A DNA stretch of 64,000 nucleotides from Pycnococcus provasolii (lineage: Eukaryota; Chlorophyta; Pseudoscourfieldiophyceae; Pseudoscourfieldiales; Pycnococcaceae): assembly GCA_938743325.2 (NCBI GenBank), contig OW568899.1, positions 62,001 to 126,000 of the forward strand, given 5' to 3'. Of this stretch, positions 1 through 9,537 are shown one piece after another. The translations under genes and the position numbers were made by a program. The notes below the pieces were generated by a model that saw nothing but the letters and a program-made list of their open reading frames with translations, did not search any database and was not told where the DNA came from. Each line of letters starts with the position of its first letter. Within the stretch, counting starts at the first letter, position 1.

Positions 1-1931
1 ATGTCCTCGCTATCGGCGTTGTGCCGATGCGCCTCCTGTAGGATGGCACGAGCGCCGTCCACCGCCTCGGCGCTTGGTGGCATCTGGCCTCCACCCAGCC
101 ACCGTTCCTTAGCAGCCATCAGCCAAAGCACCACCGCCTGCGGGCAGTGGCTGACAGATTTGGTGAGAATGGCGAGTACTTCGTCTGTCGCGGTACCGCA
201 TGCCTTTTCGAGCTTCACCAGCTGGCGCCACAGCGACACTTTGCCGGGGAACGCCTCGATCGCCTTCAGCAGCATCGATCGCGCCGTCTCGGGGCACGAT
301 CGACCGAGCGCATCCTCCGCGTCTGCCGACCACGTTCGCTGGCGATCAATCTCCTCGACGCCCATTCCGAGCGTGGCGAAGACAATCGCACGGCACGTGG
401 CGGGCGACTTTGACTTCTCGCACTTCTCCGCCTCGCGAAGCCACGTGTCGCGGTCGATCGCCGTGCCTGTTGAAGCGAGGCTCTTAATGGCGCGCGATAT
501 GATCTTGCCGCACATCTTCCCGTTTCCATTCGCCTCCTCGAGCTCGCTTGCCGCAATCCAGATTGACAGTTCGGTGGGTACGGCTGCTCGTGCACGATTT
601 AGCACGCCGCGAGCCGCCTCGTACGTCTCGAGGCTTGCGAGGGCGAGCCACAGCTCGGTGTGCTGCGGGCAGCACTCCACGGCTCGTGTTAGCAGGAGCC
701 GCGCATCCTCCTCGCTGCTGAGATCGACCGACGCTTTCCAGAGTTTAACGGACGTGGGAATCTGCATGAGCGCTCGTCGGAGCACGCGCTGCTTGCTGAG
801 CGTGTCCGGCTCGAGGTCCGCCGCCGCAAGCCAGAGCGAGATGGAATCGGGGTTCGCCGCCACGCCTCGCGCGAGAATCGCCTTGGCGGTGTCCGGCGGA
901 TGCAACCTCGCCGCCTCGATCCAGACGTCGTCAGACTTTGGGCATTTCTCCGTGCCCGTGAGCGCGAATCGCCGCGCTTCGCTCATCTTTCCTGCCGTCT
1001 CCTCGAGGCGCGCAGCGGCGATCCAGCCGGGAGCGTGCCCTGGGTTGGTGTTGATGACGGACTTGAGCAGAAGGCGTGCCTTTTTGATGTCCGATACCTC
1101 CGCTTCGCTGTTGACGTGCATTCCGGAGAGGCTGGTGAGATATCCTTTCGGGTCGATCGTCGTCTGTCCGCTTACGTTGTCGCTGAGCTTCGCAAGCTTC
1201 ATTCCGAGCATAGTCTGCCTTCCTTCGCCGACCGCCTTCAAATCCGTGGCGCCATCGCCACCTCCACCTGCGCCGGCACCCAGCATGGCTGTCGGGTCTA
1301 TGTGCGCGTTGGTTTCCTGTCCTTCTAGTGCGCGACGGAGCAGTGTGTCTGGCATAGCAACGGTGGTGTCGTTCTTCCTCTGTCTTTTCGCAGCCAAGTC
1401 GCTCGCGTCTGGTATAGCTTCCCACTGTTCTTCGGTGACATCCTTCAGTCGCCGCTTGAGGTCGGCGAACTGCTCGGTGATTTTCGGATTGTCCTTTCTG
1501 TTCTGTTCGATTTGGTCTTTGATTTTCTGTTCTCTCACGCCTTGCTGTCTCCTGTCCGCTAACTTTGCGTCGATGGCTTGATAGATGGCATCCGCCTCTT
1601 TGTCTTCGTCGTCGTCGTCGAATCGCTTCGCGAGGAGTCCACCGTCGTTTCCTAGCGCGGCGTTGTACGCGCCATCGTTCACGGGCTGCTGGCCAGGCGC
1701 AGCATCTGCCGGTGCTTCTTGACCCACCGCCCCGGCACCACCGAGGGACACGGCGGCAGGTCCGATATCGCTACGTGTCGTGAACCCGGATGCGCCGCGC
1801 CCTATGCCGGGCACGTAGTGCGGAGGCGGCTTGGACGTGAAGATGGACGCGAGCACGTGCGCGGGCGGAGCGAGACTGCGGTGCCGGTGCGACGAGTTGG
1901 CACTGCCGCCCCCTGCTCCCAACGACGCCAT
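1..1931 (-). CDS. PRP6: PRP6-like pre-mRNA splicing factor (U5/tri-snRNP), C-terminus beyond left edge
   Basis: PRP6 is a scaffold of the U4/U6-U5 tri-snRNP in the nucleus. From the ATG at 1931 one uninterrupted minus-strand frame runs 643 codons to the left edge. The N-terminal PRP1_N region is clear: GASGFTTRSDIGPA near residue 45, FDDDDEDKEADAIYQAID, then FADLKRRLKDVTEEQWEAIP, followed by LSDNVSGQTTIDPKGYLTSL. The rest is a run of HAT/TPR half-repeats with the W-x-x-A-A/L-x-x-E pattern (WIAAARLEE, LWLAAADLE, LWLALASLE, LWRQLVKLEKA). Known PRP6 proteins have about 900-950 residues, so roughly 250-300 C-terminal residues lie outside the window. A 526-codon plus-strand reading frame over the same DNA is an antisense shadow. 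No intron is needed to keep the frame. The identification is secure. Confidence 0.95.
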   Translation of the reverse strand, partial: MASLGAGGGSANSSHRHRSLAPPAHVLASIFTSKPPPHYVPGIGRGASGFTTRSDIGPAAVSLGGAGAVGQEAPADAAPGQQPVNDGAYNAALGNDGGLLAKRFDDDDEDKEADAIYQAIDAKLADRRQQGVREQKIKDQIEQNRKDNPKITEQFADLKRRLKDVTEEQWEAIPDASDLAAKRQRKNDTTVAMPDTLLRRALEGQETNAHIDPTAMLGAGAGGGGDGATDLKAVGEGRQTMLGMKLAKLSDNVSGQTTIDPKGYLTSLSGMHVNSEAEVSDIKKARLLLKSVINTNPGHAPGWIAAARLEETAGKMSEARRFALTGTEKCPKSDDVWIEAARLHPPDTAKAILARGVAANPDSISLWLAAADLEPDTLSKQRVLRRALMQIPTSVKLWKASVDLSSEEDARLLLTRAVECCPQHTELWLALASLETYEAARGVLNRARAAVPTELSIWIAASELEEANGNGKMCGKIISRAIKSLASTGTAIDRDTWLREAEKCEKSKSPATCRAIVFATLGMGVEEIDRQRTWSADAEDALGRSCPETARSMLLKAIEAFPGKVSLWRQLVKLEKACGTATDEVLAILTKSVSHCPQAVVLWLMAAKERWLGGGQMPPSAEAVDGARAILQEAHRHNADSED

Positions 1932-2493
1932 GATATGCGGAGGATTTCCAAAAATGACAAGGGAGGAAAGCGATGGGATGGGCGCCGCCGGGGTGGGTCA
2001 TCATAAATGCCTCAACCTAGAACGGTTCCCCCAAACCTATTTCGTGTCCCGGTAAAGTTTACCCAACCCTTTTGGTTTTGGGGTGGGGTTTGGTTTGGGG
2101 TTTTTTGGGGGTGGGCAACTTCCCGCTTCTTGCTCCTCCTGGTGGACCTCCTCCTCCACTTCCTCCTCCTCCACCTTGCTCCTCCTTGCTCCTCTGTTTG
2201 CGTTGCGTTCGTTCGCGACTTCGCGTTCGCGTCGTTCGTTCGTTCGTTTGGTGATACGCCGAGCAGCTCAAGTACTGTACTTGAGGTTAAGGTATTTTTA
2301 AGGTTTAGTACAGTAGTACTACGAGGTCACATATATGCCTGTTTGATCACCACTAGTCTTACTATCTACTATCTTCGGATCTTCCTAATCATTGGCCAAT
2401 CACTTCTTTTGAGTTTTGTTACATGTTATATAACTTAAACGGTTTCCTAATAATTTCCTTATTGAGTTACTGTACACGAATTGATTAGCTAGC
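1932..2493. other. Intergenic region upstream of PRP6
   Basis: This gap carries the PRP6 upstream region and the 3' flank of the next minus-strand gene. No convincing gene is present. It contains a C/T-rich strand bias near 2100-2200 and two short motifs that recur in other gaps: AGGTTAAGG-like sequence near 2284 and TACAGTAGTA at 2309-2318. Confidence 0.6.
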
Positions 2494-5238
2494 TTAGCTT
2501 GAGTTGGGTGGTGGTGATGGCGGAGGTGCAGCGGGCAGGTTCCAGCATGTCAGCTCCACGGCGCCGTAGTGGGATTCGCCGTCGTGCCACAGTCTCCATC
2601 GCTCGTCGGCAGGAAGCCATGCCGGCGAGTCCACGTGCGTCGTCTCTGAGTAGATATAGCAGCCAGTGCTGTTACTACCAACCTCCATGTCTTTTGAATT
2701 GCTGACAATCCATTCATGGCTTTCGGCATAATAAAGATAGCGCTTATGGCAAGACGTGGAAATGGCTCTTGTTTTGAAGAAGAACCAAAAACTATCCTCA
2801 TCGTCATTAAACGCTTCAAACACAGGCTTGCCATTGATAGTTTTGTTTGGCATTTGGAAGTAAGTACCAATCACATGGTGTCTGTACTCTCGTACATCAC
2901 GCGGTGCGGTGTTCAGAGCAGAAAATGTACACGACGGGATCAACGGGTCACCCGCAAGATGGTGAGCTGCACATTTTTCACCGACATCGGCCAGCACGGT
3001 ATAAATCATAGCAATGGCGAAAAAGAACACTCCAAGGAAATAAAATATAAAAAACAATTTGTGAAATCTAGCCTTGTCGTTCAAATGACGTTTTTCTTTT
3101 TCTGTGCGGAGTAAGGGTAGAATGTAGTACACCTGAATTTGTGTTTGCACACATTTGGCTAAGTAAAATACGACAGCTAAGCAACCAATTGCCAGAGCTA
3201 ATCCGCAGTACCACATTAAAAACCCAAGCTTTGTCTTCGCAACAAAGAAAGGAATGATGACGAAAAGCAATACGCAGTAACCCGAGTTCATATATATAAA
3301 GCCCTCAAATTTGCCTCCGACATACCCGTTCATCATACGGGAGATCAAGTCTAGATACGATGCCTTCAGCTCTTCATTGTGTGCATCAATTGCTGCCTCT
3401 CCTCGTTGTTGTTCGTCAAAACCACCACCATCGCCGTTCTCAACGCCTTGTCCAATCAGCTTGAGGATGCGCTCTTTATCAACAGGGAATCTGGCTTCAG
3501 CCTTGCGTGCATCAATGCTATTTAGAGACTTATCGAGTAGTTCAAATTCGTCACTTGTTTTCGACGATCTCAAAGCATTGCCACAAGAGAATGGATTGAT
3601 CAAGCTCCACCAGAACCACCATTTGCACAACACCGAACGGCAGACTTTGCGCAGCTTTTCGTCCTCCTCATCGCAAGCGATCCCAACAATACCGACTTTT
3701 TTGACTCGTGCTGCTCGAAGTTCAAATTGACACCATGCTCGCCTCAGAGCATGTGGAGTGTGCCAAGAATGAGTCGCCAGCCACAGCATATAGACATTTC
3801 CAACACCATCCAAGAGCTCAGTCTCTGTGTCACCTGAGTTGACGACCCACTGATTTTTGCAGAAAATGTCCACCCATCGGCGTATCCAATCGATATCATC
3901 AAGCCCACGCTGATCCATGTTTGTCACAAAGCCTTTCAGCCAAGTTTCTGGTAAGAAATAGACAAGAAGAGGTATCCCGGAAATATAGTATAACAACAAC
4001 AAGGGCATCGCAGCCACTATGCTCGGAAAGGTGAAGAGAAACCGGATGAAATATGCCAACCATCTTTGCCACCGTGGAGCAGATTCTTCCTTCCAAGTCC
4101 GAAAGAGACGACGATGAATTCTATCCATGAAGGATACCAAAAACACTGTCTCTATGAGATCACGTATCGCACGATTGAATTGACCTGCAAGTTTGCTCTG
4201 GTATTGCTTCGAACCCTTGGATGACCCGCCTGTCATTGCATCGCTGAAATCCTGGTACGAATCCATCCAAGCGTGAGAGACGAAGACGTCCGCCGTGCCA
4301 AAGTAGTTGCGCTCGACCCACTCGCGGCCTTTCGTGTGCACATCAGCGATGTGATCGACGTACGTCTTGCGCTCGCTCTTCATGACCTGATCCTTGCCCT
4401 TTTCATCTTTCTTCGTATCAAGCGCCTCCTCGAGCAGCTTGCCGTTCTTCCACTGCGTGATCGATTTGATGACGAAGTCGACGATATCCGACGTTTGCAC
4501 GAGCGCGACATCGCGAACCTTGAGAGGATTCTCGAGCTTCAGCCAGTCGGTGTTTCCGCCCTTGACACGAACGAGTCCGTCCAACTCAGTTTCAGCGTCG
4601 ATCTCAGCCGGTAACTTGTCAACGTTAATTTCCGCCTCGACAAGTTCCCACTTTTCGTTCCGGCAGCGAGGCAGGCACACGAGCTTACGCACGTGCTCGA
4701 CATAGCTCTTGCGCGCCTGCAAGCCGTCGCCTAGGTCAACGAGCTGAACCTCCTTGCCGTCCGCGTCGTAGCCAATGGTCACAGGCATCTTCTTGTCGTT
4801 CTGCGTTGTCACATCGACAGCGTGTTTGCCGTCATGCGGCTTTAAGCGCGCCAGCCACTCCTCGCGTGTCTTCGGCGTACTTAAGGCTTCCCGGGTCAGT
4901 CCAAATTGCGGCAGCACACGAGTCAAGAAGTCCTCGAGAAACGCCTCAGACACACCGACAAGCGCGTTCGCCTTCTGCTGCTCATCACCTTCCGGCGCAA
5001 CTTTCCGGCTGGCTCTCGTCACGAAAGCGACTGCGTGTCCGATTCCACGCACCATGCGTTTGAGCGCCATGCTTCGCGCGTGGTACGCTGGGTTGCTACC
5101 AACAGGCACAGCGAGCGCGGGCGTACCACCACCATTATCGTCATCGTTTGGCACCACACCCAACCTGACAACCCCAGAAATCGGCACACCCACGACACGC
5201 GCAGACGTCGCGCCGGCACCAGCACCGGGTGACGCCAT
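2494..5238 (-). CDS. Multi-pass membrane protein with a TIR-like SHAW-motif domain
   Basis: A 914-residue protein; the ATG at 5238 is preferred over an in-frame GTG two codons upstream. FVSHAW lies at about 319-324, then WVDIFCKNQ at about 455 and RAWCQFEL at about 501-507. This F(V/I)SHAW ... W(V/I)DIF..NQ ... WC..E(L/I) pattern occurs in TIR-like proteins of protists and algae. The WC..EL glutamate (about 506) sits where plant TIR domains carry their NAD-cleaving glutamate (WCLNEL), so NADase activity is possible but inferred. The stretch between the first and second motifs is unusually long (about 130 residues) and holds hydrophobic helices at about 393-434. Further membrane segments lie at about 653-697 and 727-750. 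The C-terminal tail ends in a short Pro-Ser run. I do not know its biological role. Confidence 0.85.
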   Translation of the reverse strand: MASPGAGAGATSARVVGVPISGVVRLGVVPNDDDNGGGTPALAVPVGSNPAYHARSMALKRMVRGIGHAVAFVTRASRKVAPEGDEQQKANALVGVSEAFLEDFLTRVLPQFGLTREALSTPKTREEWLARLKPHDGKHAVDVTTQNDKKMPVTIGYDADGKEVQLVDLGDGLQARKSYVEHVRKLVCLPRCRNEKWELVEAEINVDKLPAEIDAETELDGLVRVKGGNTDWLKLENPLKVRDVALVQTSDIVDFVIKSITQWKNGKLLEEALDTKKDEKGKDQVMKSERKTYVDHIADVHTKGREWVERNYFGTADVFVSHAWMDSYQDFSDAMTGGSSKGSKQYQSKLAGQFNRAIRDLIETVFLVSFMDRIHRRLFRTWKEESAPRWQRWLAYFIRFLFTFPSIVAAMPLLLLYYISGIPLLVYFLPETWLKGFVTNMDQRGLDDIDWIRRWVDIFCKNQWVVNSGDTETELLDGVGNVYMLWLATHSWHTPHALRRAWCQFELRAARVKKVGIVGIACDEEDEKLRKVCRSVLCKWWFWWSLINPFSCGNALRSSKTSDEFELLDKSLNSIDARKAEARFPVDKERILKLIGQGVENGDGGGFDEQQRGEAAIDAHNEELKASYLDLISRMMNGYVGGKFEGFIYMNSGYCVLLFVIIPFFVAKTKLGFLMWYCGLALAIGCLAVVFYLAKCVQTQIQVYYILPLLRTEKEKRHLNDKARFHKLFFIFYFLGVFFFAIAMIYTVLADVGEKCAAHHLAGDPLIPSCTFSALNTAPRDVREYRHHVIGTYFQMPNKTINGKPVFEAFNDDEDSFWFFFKTRAISTSCHKRYLYYAESHEWIVSNSKDMEVGSNSTGCYIYSETTHVDSPAWLPADERWRLWHDGESHYGAVELTCWNLPAAPPPSPPPNSS

Positions 5239-5813
5239 ACTCACTGTGATGTGATGGTGGTGATGGCCGGCCGCGAGGAAGTAAGAAAAACCCTGGGGGC
5301 AAGGAGGGGCAACACGCAGAGCCCCCTAAGGTTAGAGAGCTCATCAATCACGAAGTCCACGGGACGAGCTCACGGCAGACCGAACCCACCCCCCTCCCCC
5401 TCCTGCAGTGCATTATTGCTGAGGTTCTCTGATCATTTGATGGATGATGGATGGCGTCCGGGAGAGGCGCATCACATCACATCACATCACATCCCATCGG
5501 CATTACAGTAACTTCATCTCTCTCCTTCTCTTATTCTCTCATTCTCCCCACTTATTCTCCCCTCCCTCCCTTTCTCACCACCGACCTGTCACCTGCATCA
5601 TCCCCGACCTTTTTCACCGACCTTTCTCATCCCGACCAGGTTCATCCCCGACCTTTCTCACCGACCATTCTCATCCCCGACCAGGTTCACCGTGAACTAT
5701 GATATCGTAGGGTCGGAATATCTGGTTGGAATTTCTCTGAGATTTTTTCTTTTTCTTTTCTTTTCCCCCTCCCGTTCCGTTCCAATCCGTTTTGGTTTGT
5801 TTGCCATCATATC
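5239..5813. promoter_or_regulatory. Shared upstream region of two divergent genes
   Basis: This 575-bp gap lies between the start of the SHAW-motif protein (minus) and an SDR (plus), so it must hold both promoters. CTAAGGTTAG is at 5326-5335, 88 bp upstream of the minus-strand start. The plus strand near 5510-5690 is very pyrimidine-rich, with reiterated CATCCCCGACC / TTTCTCACCGACC units. No gene is seen. Confidence 0.5.
5469..5494. repeat. Short (CATCA)n tandem repeat
   Basis: About five direct copies of a CATCA-type pentamer in the divergent intergenic region. Confidence 0.7.
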
Positions 5814-6836
5814 ATGGCCGTCTCCCTGCTTCCCCATGGGCCTCTCGCGCTCCTCCGCCAAACGTCGTTTGTCCTGAACGGGCTCGTCAACTTCACACAA
5901 GCAGGCTTTCAACGCAACTCCAAGCACTTCCCCTCTCTCAGTTCCGGGCTCACGAACCTCGCCGGCGTGCTCTGCGTCGTCACGGGTGCCAACGCGGGAC
6001 TCGGGTACGCCGCCGCGCTTGCGTTGGCCAACCGTGGAGCGTCGGTGGTGTGCGTGTGCCGAAACGCCTCTCGAGGGGAAGCCGCGGTTAGCGCAATCAA
6101 GGCTGAAACTGGAAACGAAAATGTCACGCTTCAGCACTGCGACATCTCGTCCTTGGAAGACTCACGAAACCTTGCAAACTTCCTGAGAGGGAAACCAGTT
6201 CACTGCCTCGTCAACAACGCAGGCGTGCTGCTCTCTGAGAGACAAACCACCGTCTTCAACAAGAAAGAGGTGGAGTCGTCATTCGGCATCAACACGCTCG
6301 GGACATTTGCAGTGACTGAGACTCTCATGCCCAACTTGATGTTAGCAGCCGACGCGCCTCATGCTCAGTTAGGTAAGCCTCGGGTTGTGACAGTGACGAG
6401 TGGAGGCATGTACACTGCACCGCTCGAGTCGTGTGATTTCGACCCTCCGATTGCGCAGGCGGGACGAAACTTTGACGGCGTGAAGCTCTACGCGATGCAC
6501 AAGAGACAACAGGTGGCTCTGACGGAGCACTGGCATCGCAGCTACCCCAGCATAACGTTCGTGTCGATGCATCCTGGCTGGGCAGAAACGCCGGGCGTGC
6601 AAAACGCGCTCCCCTCCTTCTCGGCGCAAATGCAGGGTAAGCTCAGGACACCTGAGCAAGGTGCGGATACCGTGGTGTGGCTCGCGAGTTTACCGTCTGA
6701 CGCACCTGATTTGCAAGGCGGTGCGCTCTACTTCGATCGCCAGCAAGTGCGCAAGCAGTTATGGTTCGGATTTGGCACGCATCACAGTGAAGAAGCCATC
6801 AAAGAGCTTGGGGAGAATTTGCACAAATATATATAG
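5814..6836 (+). CDS. Short-chain dehydrogenase/reductase, DHRS12/retinol-dehydrogenase-like
   Basis: A 340-residue classical SDR oxidoreductase. The Rossmann cofactor motif TGANAGLG is at 57-64, NNAG at 134-137, the catalytic Ser at about 196 in VTVTSGG, and the Y-x-x-x-K pair Tyr226/Lys230 in YAMHK. The sequence after the active site (VSMHPGWAETPGV, then LRTPEQGADT) is typical of the DHRS12/WW-oxidoreductase branch, so NADP(H) and a lipophilic carbonyl or alcohol substrate are likely but not shown. About 45 residues precede the fold and could be a targeting or membrane-associating extension. The start is the first ATG in frame. An AATAAA lies 16 bp after the stop. Confidence 0.9.
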   Translation: MAVSLLPHGPLALLRQTSFVLNGLVNFTQAGFQRNSKHFPSLSSGLTNLAGVLCVVTGANAGLGYAAALALANRGASVVCVCRNASRGEAAVSAIKAETGNENVTLQHCDISSLEDSRNLANFLRGKPVHCLVNNAGVLLSERQTTVFNKKEVESSFGINTLGTFAVTETLMPNLMLAADAPHAQLGKPRVVTVTSGGMYTAPLESCDFDPPIAQAGRNFDGVKLYAMHKRQQVALTEHWHRSYPSITFVSMHPGWAETPGVQNALPSFSAQMQGKLRTPEQGADTVVWLASLPSDAPDLQGGALYFDRQQVRKQLWFGFGTHHSEEAIKELGENLHKYI

Positions 6837-6851
6837 TACTAAGGACGGTGC

Positions 6852-6857
6852 AATAAA
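6852..6857 (+). terminator. Candidate polyadenylation signal AATAAA
   Basis: The canonical hexamer is placed 16 bp downstream of the SDR stop codon. Confidence 0.45.
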
Positions 6858-7141
6858 ATCATAGACTAAAGTGTACAGACATTGTGACATACCACCATGA
6901 ATTCAGAGTACTACTGTATATTGCGTATTACTAACCCCCAATCACAGGCTGTTTGTTCCGTTGGAAACTGAACCAACCCCGAAAATCACCTTTCAGGGTG
7001 GTTCTTCTCTGTCGGGCCCGTCACTTTCCTCTGCGTTTTCTCCCGTGGCGGCGGCGGCGGCGACAACAACAACAACAACGGCGGCGTCAGCGGCTGACAG
7101 GTGACAGGGAAAGAACCACTCCACTCCACTCTTACTCCAAT

Positions 7142-8749
7142 ATGCCAGGAGGAGTCTCGTCGAAGTCGAAGAACATGAACATGAATGCCTCCGCCTCTCA
7201 GGGAAGTCGTGGAGATGATGCAGGTAGATACGTCCGTGCCTCCACGTCCCCATCACACGTGCGTGCGTCCACATCGGGTGACGTCAAACTGCGTGGTCAA
7301 CTGAAACGGGCGCGTCACCTATCAGCAGAAGCGCAGTCCGCGGCGTTCCAGGTGGACGCATGGCTCGCGACCGGCGCATCTGGTTCCCTGGAAACAGAAA
7401 CACCAACAGAACAGACGTGGAGAATCAAACAGGACGAAATCGCAAACGCCGTTCCCATCTCGCAAACAGCGAAAGCCAACTTTAAACTCGTGCTTCCCGA
7501 ACTTGGGCCGTACCGAGCCAACTTCACGCACGATGGCACGCACCTGCTATTAACGGGCAAATTGGGACACGTCGCACTGATAAAATGGACCTTGGCGGCA
7601 CCGCCCGTCTGCGAACTGCAGCTGCGAGAAACCGTACGCGACGCGTGCATGCTGCACAACGAAAGGTACTTCGCCGTCGCGCAGAAAGAATACGCATTCA
7701 TCTACGACAACAGAGGCATCGAGCTGCACAGACTCAACCACCACGTCGCGCCGTCGGCGCTCGCGTTTCTAAGAAACCACTTTCTGCTTGCCAGCAGCGG
7801 ACCGCGAGGGAGCCTCGTCTACCAGGACACGTCGACGGGTGCGGTGGTGGCGCAGCACCGAAGCGAGCTGGGACCGAGCCCGCTGCTTGCACACAACCCG
7901 TGGAACGCCGTGCTCGCAATGGGACACAACGGTGGGGCGGTGACGATGTGGACGCCCAACCTCAGCACGCCCGCCGCGACGGTGTTCTGCCATCCGTCAC
8001 CCGTGCGATGTGTCGCCTTTGACAACGACGGGAAATACATGGCAACGAGCTCGACCGACGGGCAGGTGAAGGTGTGGGACGTGCGTAAGCTCACGCCGAT
8101 GCACGCGTACGCAGTGCCCGCACCGCCCACGTCGTTAGCCATCAGCCAGCGTGGCATGCTTGCTGTCACCTTCTCGCGCCGCGTGCAGGTGTGGAACGAT
8201 GCGCTGTCGACCAAGGCGAGCGCGCCTTACATGAATCACACGGTGGAGGCTGGCCGTGTCGAGAATCTCGCATTCTGCCCGTACGAAGATGTGCTTGGCG
8301 TGGGCCACGCCGCCGGCTACTCCAACATGCTCGTTCCCGGGTGCGGTGAACCCAACTACGACGCATTCGTCGACAACCCGAATGCCACGAAGAGGCAACG
8401 CCGCGAGGCTGAGGTGCACCAGCTGCTCGACAAGCTGTCTCCGGAGATGATCACGCTCGATCCGGATGCCGTCTGCGCCGTTCGCCCGGACGCGGCGGAG
8501 TTCGCGGCGGAGAATATGCGGCGACGCGAGGAGCTGGAAAAGGATAGGAAGGCTCAGCAGAAAGAGAAGGACGATGCGAAGACGAAGATGAAGGGCAAGA
8601 AGAAGCCTACGCGTCGCTGGCGCAAGAAGCAGCTGAATGTCGTGGACGAGAAGAAGGTGTTGCGGCGGCAGGAGCAGCGTCGTGCGCGTGAAGCGGAGGA
8701 GTCGAAGGCGGCTGTTGATGTTCCAATGGCGCTCCGTCGCTTGGTGTAA
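7142..8749 (+). CDS. UTP7: UTP7/WDR46 (BING4-type) U3 snoRNP WD-repeat protein
   Basis: A 535-residue nucleolar protein of the small-subunit processome, needed for 18S rRNA maturation. The ATG at 7142 is preferred because the upstream open stretch begins with a non-ATG codon. Family hallmarks are visible: LPELGPYRANFTHDGTHLLL opening the propeller, WD repeats including FCHPSPVRCVAFDNDGKYMA and VKVWDVRKL, then the BING4 C-terminal block (NLAFCPYEDVLGVGHAAGYS, then LVPGCGEPNYDAFVDNP). A lysine/arginine-rich tail follows, as in WDR46. The N-terminal 60 residues are low-complexity and basic. An AATAAA begins 11 bp after the stop. The convergent MOSC gene ends 50 bp away. Confidence 0.95.
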   Translation: MPGGVSSKSKNMNMNASASQGSRGDDAGRYVRASTSPSHVRASTSGDVKLRGQLKRARHLSAEAQSAAFQVDAWLATGASGSLETETPTEQTWRIKQDEIANAVPISQTAKANFKLVLPELGPYRANFTHDGTHLLLTGKLGHVALIKWTLAAPPVCELQLRETVRDACMLHNERYFAVAQKEYAFIYDNRGIELHRLNHHVAPSALAFLRNHFLLASSGPRGSLVYQDTSTGAVVAQHRSELGPSPLLAHNPWNAVLAMGHNGGAVTMWTPNLSTPAATVFCHPSPVRCVAFDNDGKYMATSSTDGQVKVWDVRKLTPMHAYAVPAPPTSLAISQRGMLAVTFSRRVQVWNDALSTKASAPYMNHTVEAGRVENLAFCPYEDVLGVGHAAGYSNMLVPGCGEPNYDAFVDNPNATKRQRREAEVHQLLDKLSPEMITLDPDAVCAVRPDAAEFAAENMRRREELEKDRKAQQKEKDDAKTKMKGKKKPTRRWRKKQLNVVDEKKVLRRQEQRRAREAEESKAAVDVPMALRRLV

Positions 8750-8759
8750 AAAACGAACC

Positions 8760-8765
8760 AATAAA
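8760..8765 (+). terminator. Candidate polyadenylation signal AATAAA
   Basis: The hexamer starts 11 bp after the UTP7 stop, inside the 50-bp gap to the convergent MOSC gene. Confidence 0.45.
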
Positions 8766-8799
8766 TTACAAGAAGAAAAACTGAAAAAAGAAAAAGCAC

Positions 8800-9537
8800 C
8801 TAACCTGTTTTGCTCAGCGAAGGTCGGACGAACATGTCAGGCGTCCACGGCGTGTCGATGCGTTCGGGATGGTGTGCGCCAATCTTGAAGGCATCGCCGC
8901 ATTTGACCTCGCCGCTCACAAGAATTTCGCACGAAACACCAGCCTTGTCCCACATCTCTTCTTGCAGTCCAGGTTTTTTGAGTCGTCTTTCGAGCGGCAT
9001 GCACGGCACGGTGCGTCGGTGAGCGAACACCACGGCGGTCTTTCCAATTTTGATTTCGTGTCCAATAGCCTCGTTCAGTTCCTCGGCGGTGATGTTGTCG
9101 AGCGCGATATTTCGTCGGCACTCGGACGGTTTCACGTCAGCCGACTTGATGGCGGACGACGCGAAGAGCGTGACTTGCCTTCCTTTTTCTGGCTTGTGGC
9201 TGTAGGAGCCCTTGTTTGTGTTTGACGCGTACCTGTCCCAAATCTCTTCTTGCTTATCCGTCGTCATCACCACGCCCACGTTCGCGACGAGGCGCACCGC
9301 GGACGGCGAGAGCGCGGACGCCGTGTTGGTTGGGAAGACGTGCAGGGACGACACGCGTGCACGTCGCGACTTGAGCAAGTCGCGTCGGAGCTTCAGTAGT
9401 AAGGATACGACGATCATGAAGAAGGATAGCAGGACCTTAAGCACGTCCAAATAATTCGCCGAGGGAGAGTGTGGACGAGAAGCAAACTCCGAGTGGGCAT
9501 CTGGCACCGTCGACGAGGATGCCGAGGCCATCGCCAT
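8800..9537 (-). CDS. Membrane-anchored MOSC-domain protein
   Basis: A 245-residue protein. A single hydrophobic segment lies at about 29-48 (YLDVLKVLLSFFMIVVSLLL), followed by a basic stretch, which suggests an N-terminal membrane anchor. The MOSC fold spans about 115-235: RQVTLFASSAIKSADVKPSE, CRRNIALDNI, IGHEIKIG and the final ILVSGEVKCGD, matching the family's RRN, lxxLxG/IG and GxIxxGD landmarks. MOSC domains are the C-terminal part of molybdenum-cofactor sulfurases and also form mARC and YiiM-like enzymes. Here there is no sulfurase domain. The putative ligand cysteine is most likely in VPCMPLE, by analogy. Whether it binds molybdenum cofactor is unknown. Confidence 0.85.
   Translation of the reverse strand: MAMASASSSTVPDAHSEFASRPHSPSANYLDVLKVLLSFFMIVVSLLLKLRRDLLKSRRARVSSLHVFPTNTASALSPSAVRLVANVGVVMTTDKQEEIWDRYASNTNKGSYSHKPEKGRQVTLFASSAIKSADVKPSECRRNIALDNITAEELNEAIGHEIKIGKTAVVFAHRRTVPCMPLERRLKKPGLQEEMWDKAGVSCEILVSGEVKCGDAFKIGAHHPERIDTPWTPDMFVRPSLSKTG

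Noticed and set aside
1-1581. 526-codon plus-strand open frame
   Set aside because: It has no recognisable domain. The opposite strand encodes clear PRP6 text across the same bases.
6953-7141. N-terminal extension of UTP7
   Set aside because: The open stretch begins at TTG, is Arg/Gln low-complexity and lies upstream of a good ATG at 7142.
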